From assembly GCA_022606425.2 (NCBI GenBank), contig JAHDVF020000106.1:1550001-1614000 (forward strand): a stretch of 64,000 nt of DNA. Direction: 5' to 3'. Within the stretch, counting starts at the first letter, position 1. Each line of letters opens with the position of its first letter. Source of the DNA: Lepidostoma basale (Eukaryota; Arthropoda; Insecta; Trichoptera; Lepidostomatidae). The position numbers and the translations under genes are program-made. The notes under the pieces are model-generated. The model saw only the letters and a list, made by a program, of their open reading frames with translations, did not search any database and was not told the DNA's origin. Below, piece by piece: positions 63,171-64,000 of this stretch.

Positions 63171-63345
63171 TCATTTTAAATGAGGTTGCAAAAGAGATGG
63201 ACCTCTTTGGATTCAATTACGGCGAATTCGTAAATACCCTTACTATAAATGCTGCAAGCAAATAACTGGCTTTTCCTATCCATAAGGTTCTATGTATATT
63301 TCCTTTTTTTTCACCCTTTACATCGATTTGGCTCGCGCTGTAATC
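63171..63345 (+). mobile_element. LINE-H C-terminus and 3' end
   Basis: LNEVAKEMDLFGFNYGEFVN then stop, then TAAGGTTCTATGTATATTTC and CATCGATTTGGCTCGCGCTG. Plus-strand partner of 31616-31985. Confidence 0.8.
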
Positions 63346-63715
63346 ATCATTCATACATCGTGTCAAACACGAACGTCGATTTCTCAGACTCCTCACGTGA
63401 CCGACATTTAATATTTGATTGATTTGATCGTACCACGTTTTCCCCGACCTTTCTCTTTACGTCGTTTACATATACCTTCTTCACCATTCTGTCTTCATTC
63501 ATCCTTTCCATGTGTCCAAATCATCTTAACACGACCCTTTCATCATTTTGTTCATAACACTTTCATTCGCACCGCATTCACTTCTTATACTTGCATTTGA
63601 CACTCTATCGTATACAGATTTACCACACGTAGAGATCTCATTTCTACTGCATTTACCTTATTTTGCAAGTTCCATGCTTCACTTCCGTACACAAAGGTCG
63701 ACACAATAAAATATC
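63346..63715 (-). mobile_element. LINE-A remnant
   Basis: Minus; VGHVRSLRNRRSC, GRGKRGTIKSIKY-like, VNDVKRK, MERMNEDRMVKK, SNASIRSECGANESVMNKMM. Internal deletion near 63630. Confidence 0.75.
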
Positions 63716-63754
63716 ACTCTTTCCCAATAGGATTATTTTAACGACGATTTTTTA

Positions 63755-63870
63755 TGAATTGTTTTTCCACTTTTGAGTTTATATTTCTCGACATGTTTCG
63801 AAGGCTTTACACTTTTACACGTTGAGAAAAATAAACTCTAAAGTGAAAAAAAAAACAGTGTTTGAATTCA
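63755..63870. repeat. Decayed copy of the 56450-56650 palindrome
   Basis: TTTTTCCACTTTTGAGTTTA and the inverse arm; centre deleted so that no complete hammerhead core remains. Confidence 0.7.
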
Positions 63871-63929
63871 TGAAAAATTTGTCACCATGGAATTCCACAG
63901 TAGTTAACTAGGATTATTTTATTTTCAAA

Positions 63930-64000
63930 CGTTTGCCTTCGTTTATTCGTTTCGCATGTGTAAACCATCTTAGTGATGCTCTATTAATTTTATTATAGAC
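63930..64000 (-). mobile_element. LINE-A fragment running off the window
   Basis: TGTAAACCATCTTAGTGATG: region of SLRWFTHAKRINEGKRL-like on the minus strand. Confidence 0.55.

Overview
The window is AT-rich eukaryotic DNA, most likely from an insect. The reasons are short GT-AG exons of a SMYD3-like gene, many non-LTR retrotransposon (LINE) remnants of kinds common in insects, a tRNA-derived SINE, and no bacterial gene organisation. I cannot settle the order. Almost all of the 64 kb outside a few exons is layered transposon debris. Names such as LINE-A below are my own labels for families seen repeatedly in this window.

Host genes. Three exons at the left edge (1-82, 1773-1935, 3296-3506, + strand) splice in compatible phases and encode the C-terminal helical part of a SMYD3-like SET/MYND lysine methyltransferase; the stop codon is at 3504-3506. 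A long open exon of an unrecognised conserved family lies at 21769-22360 (- strand) with good splice signals, but its partner segment (21449-21724) carries a frameshift. A weaker candidate exon is at 12299-12451 (+).

Retrotransposons. LINE-A is the dominant family, with more than 35 fragments on both strands. They are C-terminal ORF pieces followed by a 3' end in (GTTA)n. LINE-B is a Jockey/CR1-like element with a (GATTT)n-type tail. LINE-C, D, F and G end in GAA repeats, LINE-E often in GAT repeats, and an L2-like element in (TTA)n. One large 5'-truncated R1/I-like LINE (36259-39259) keeps an open frame with reverse transcriptase and RNase H, a 3' UTR and a 17-base poly(A). Several insertions are nested and have target-site duplications that can be read directly.

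DNA transposons and satellites. There is an internally deleted Tigger/pogo element with 23-bp perfect terminal inverted repeats (6818-7487), a 507-bp MITE with a perfect 9-bp duplication (48307-48831), another MITE at 54068-54453, a 116-bp tandem array (17533-18215) that contains the 3' tail of the L2-like LINE, and about 106 TA units grown inside a LINE-A copy.

Most interesting signal. At least sixteen places carry the layout of a minimal type I hammerhead ribozyme: a CTGANGA-type core, a stem II hairpin, GAA, a very short or palindromic stem III, and the cleavage base. At six loci a stem I can be paired exactly. Most occur as head-to-head inverted pairs within 40-200 bp. Penelope-like retroelements are known to carry minimal hammerheads of this kind, but no Penelope ORF is visible here, so these look like non-autonomous elements. 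A second notable signal is that the tRNA-derived SINE has two different 3' tails, one of them identical in kind to the tail of LINE-H in this window.
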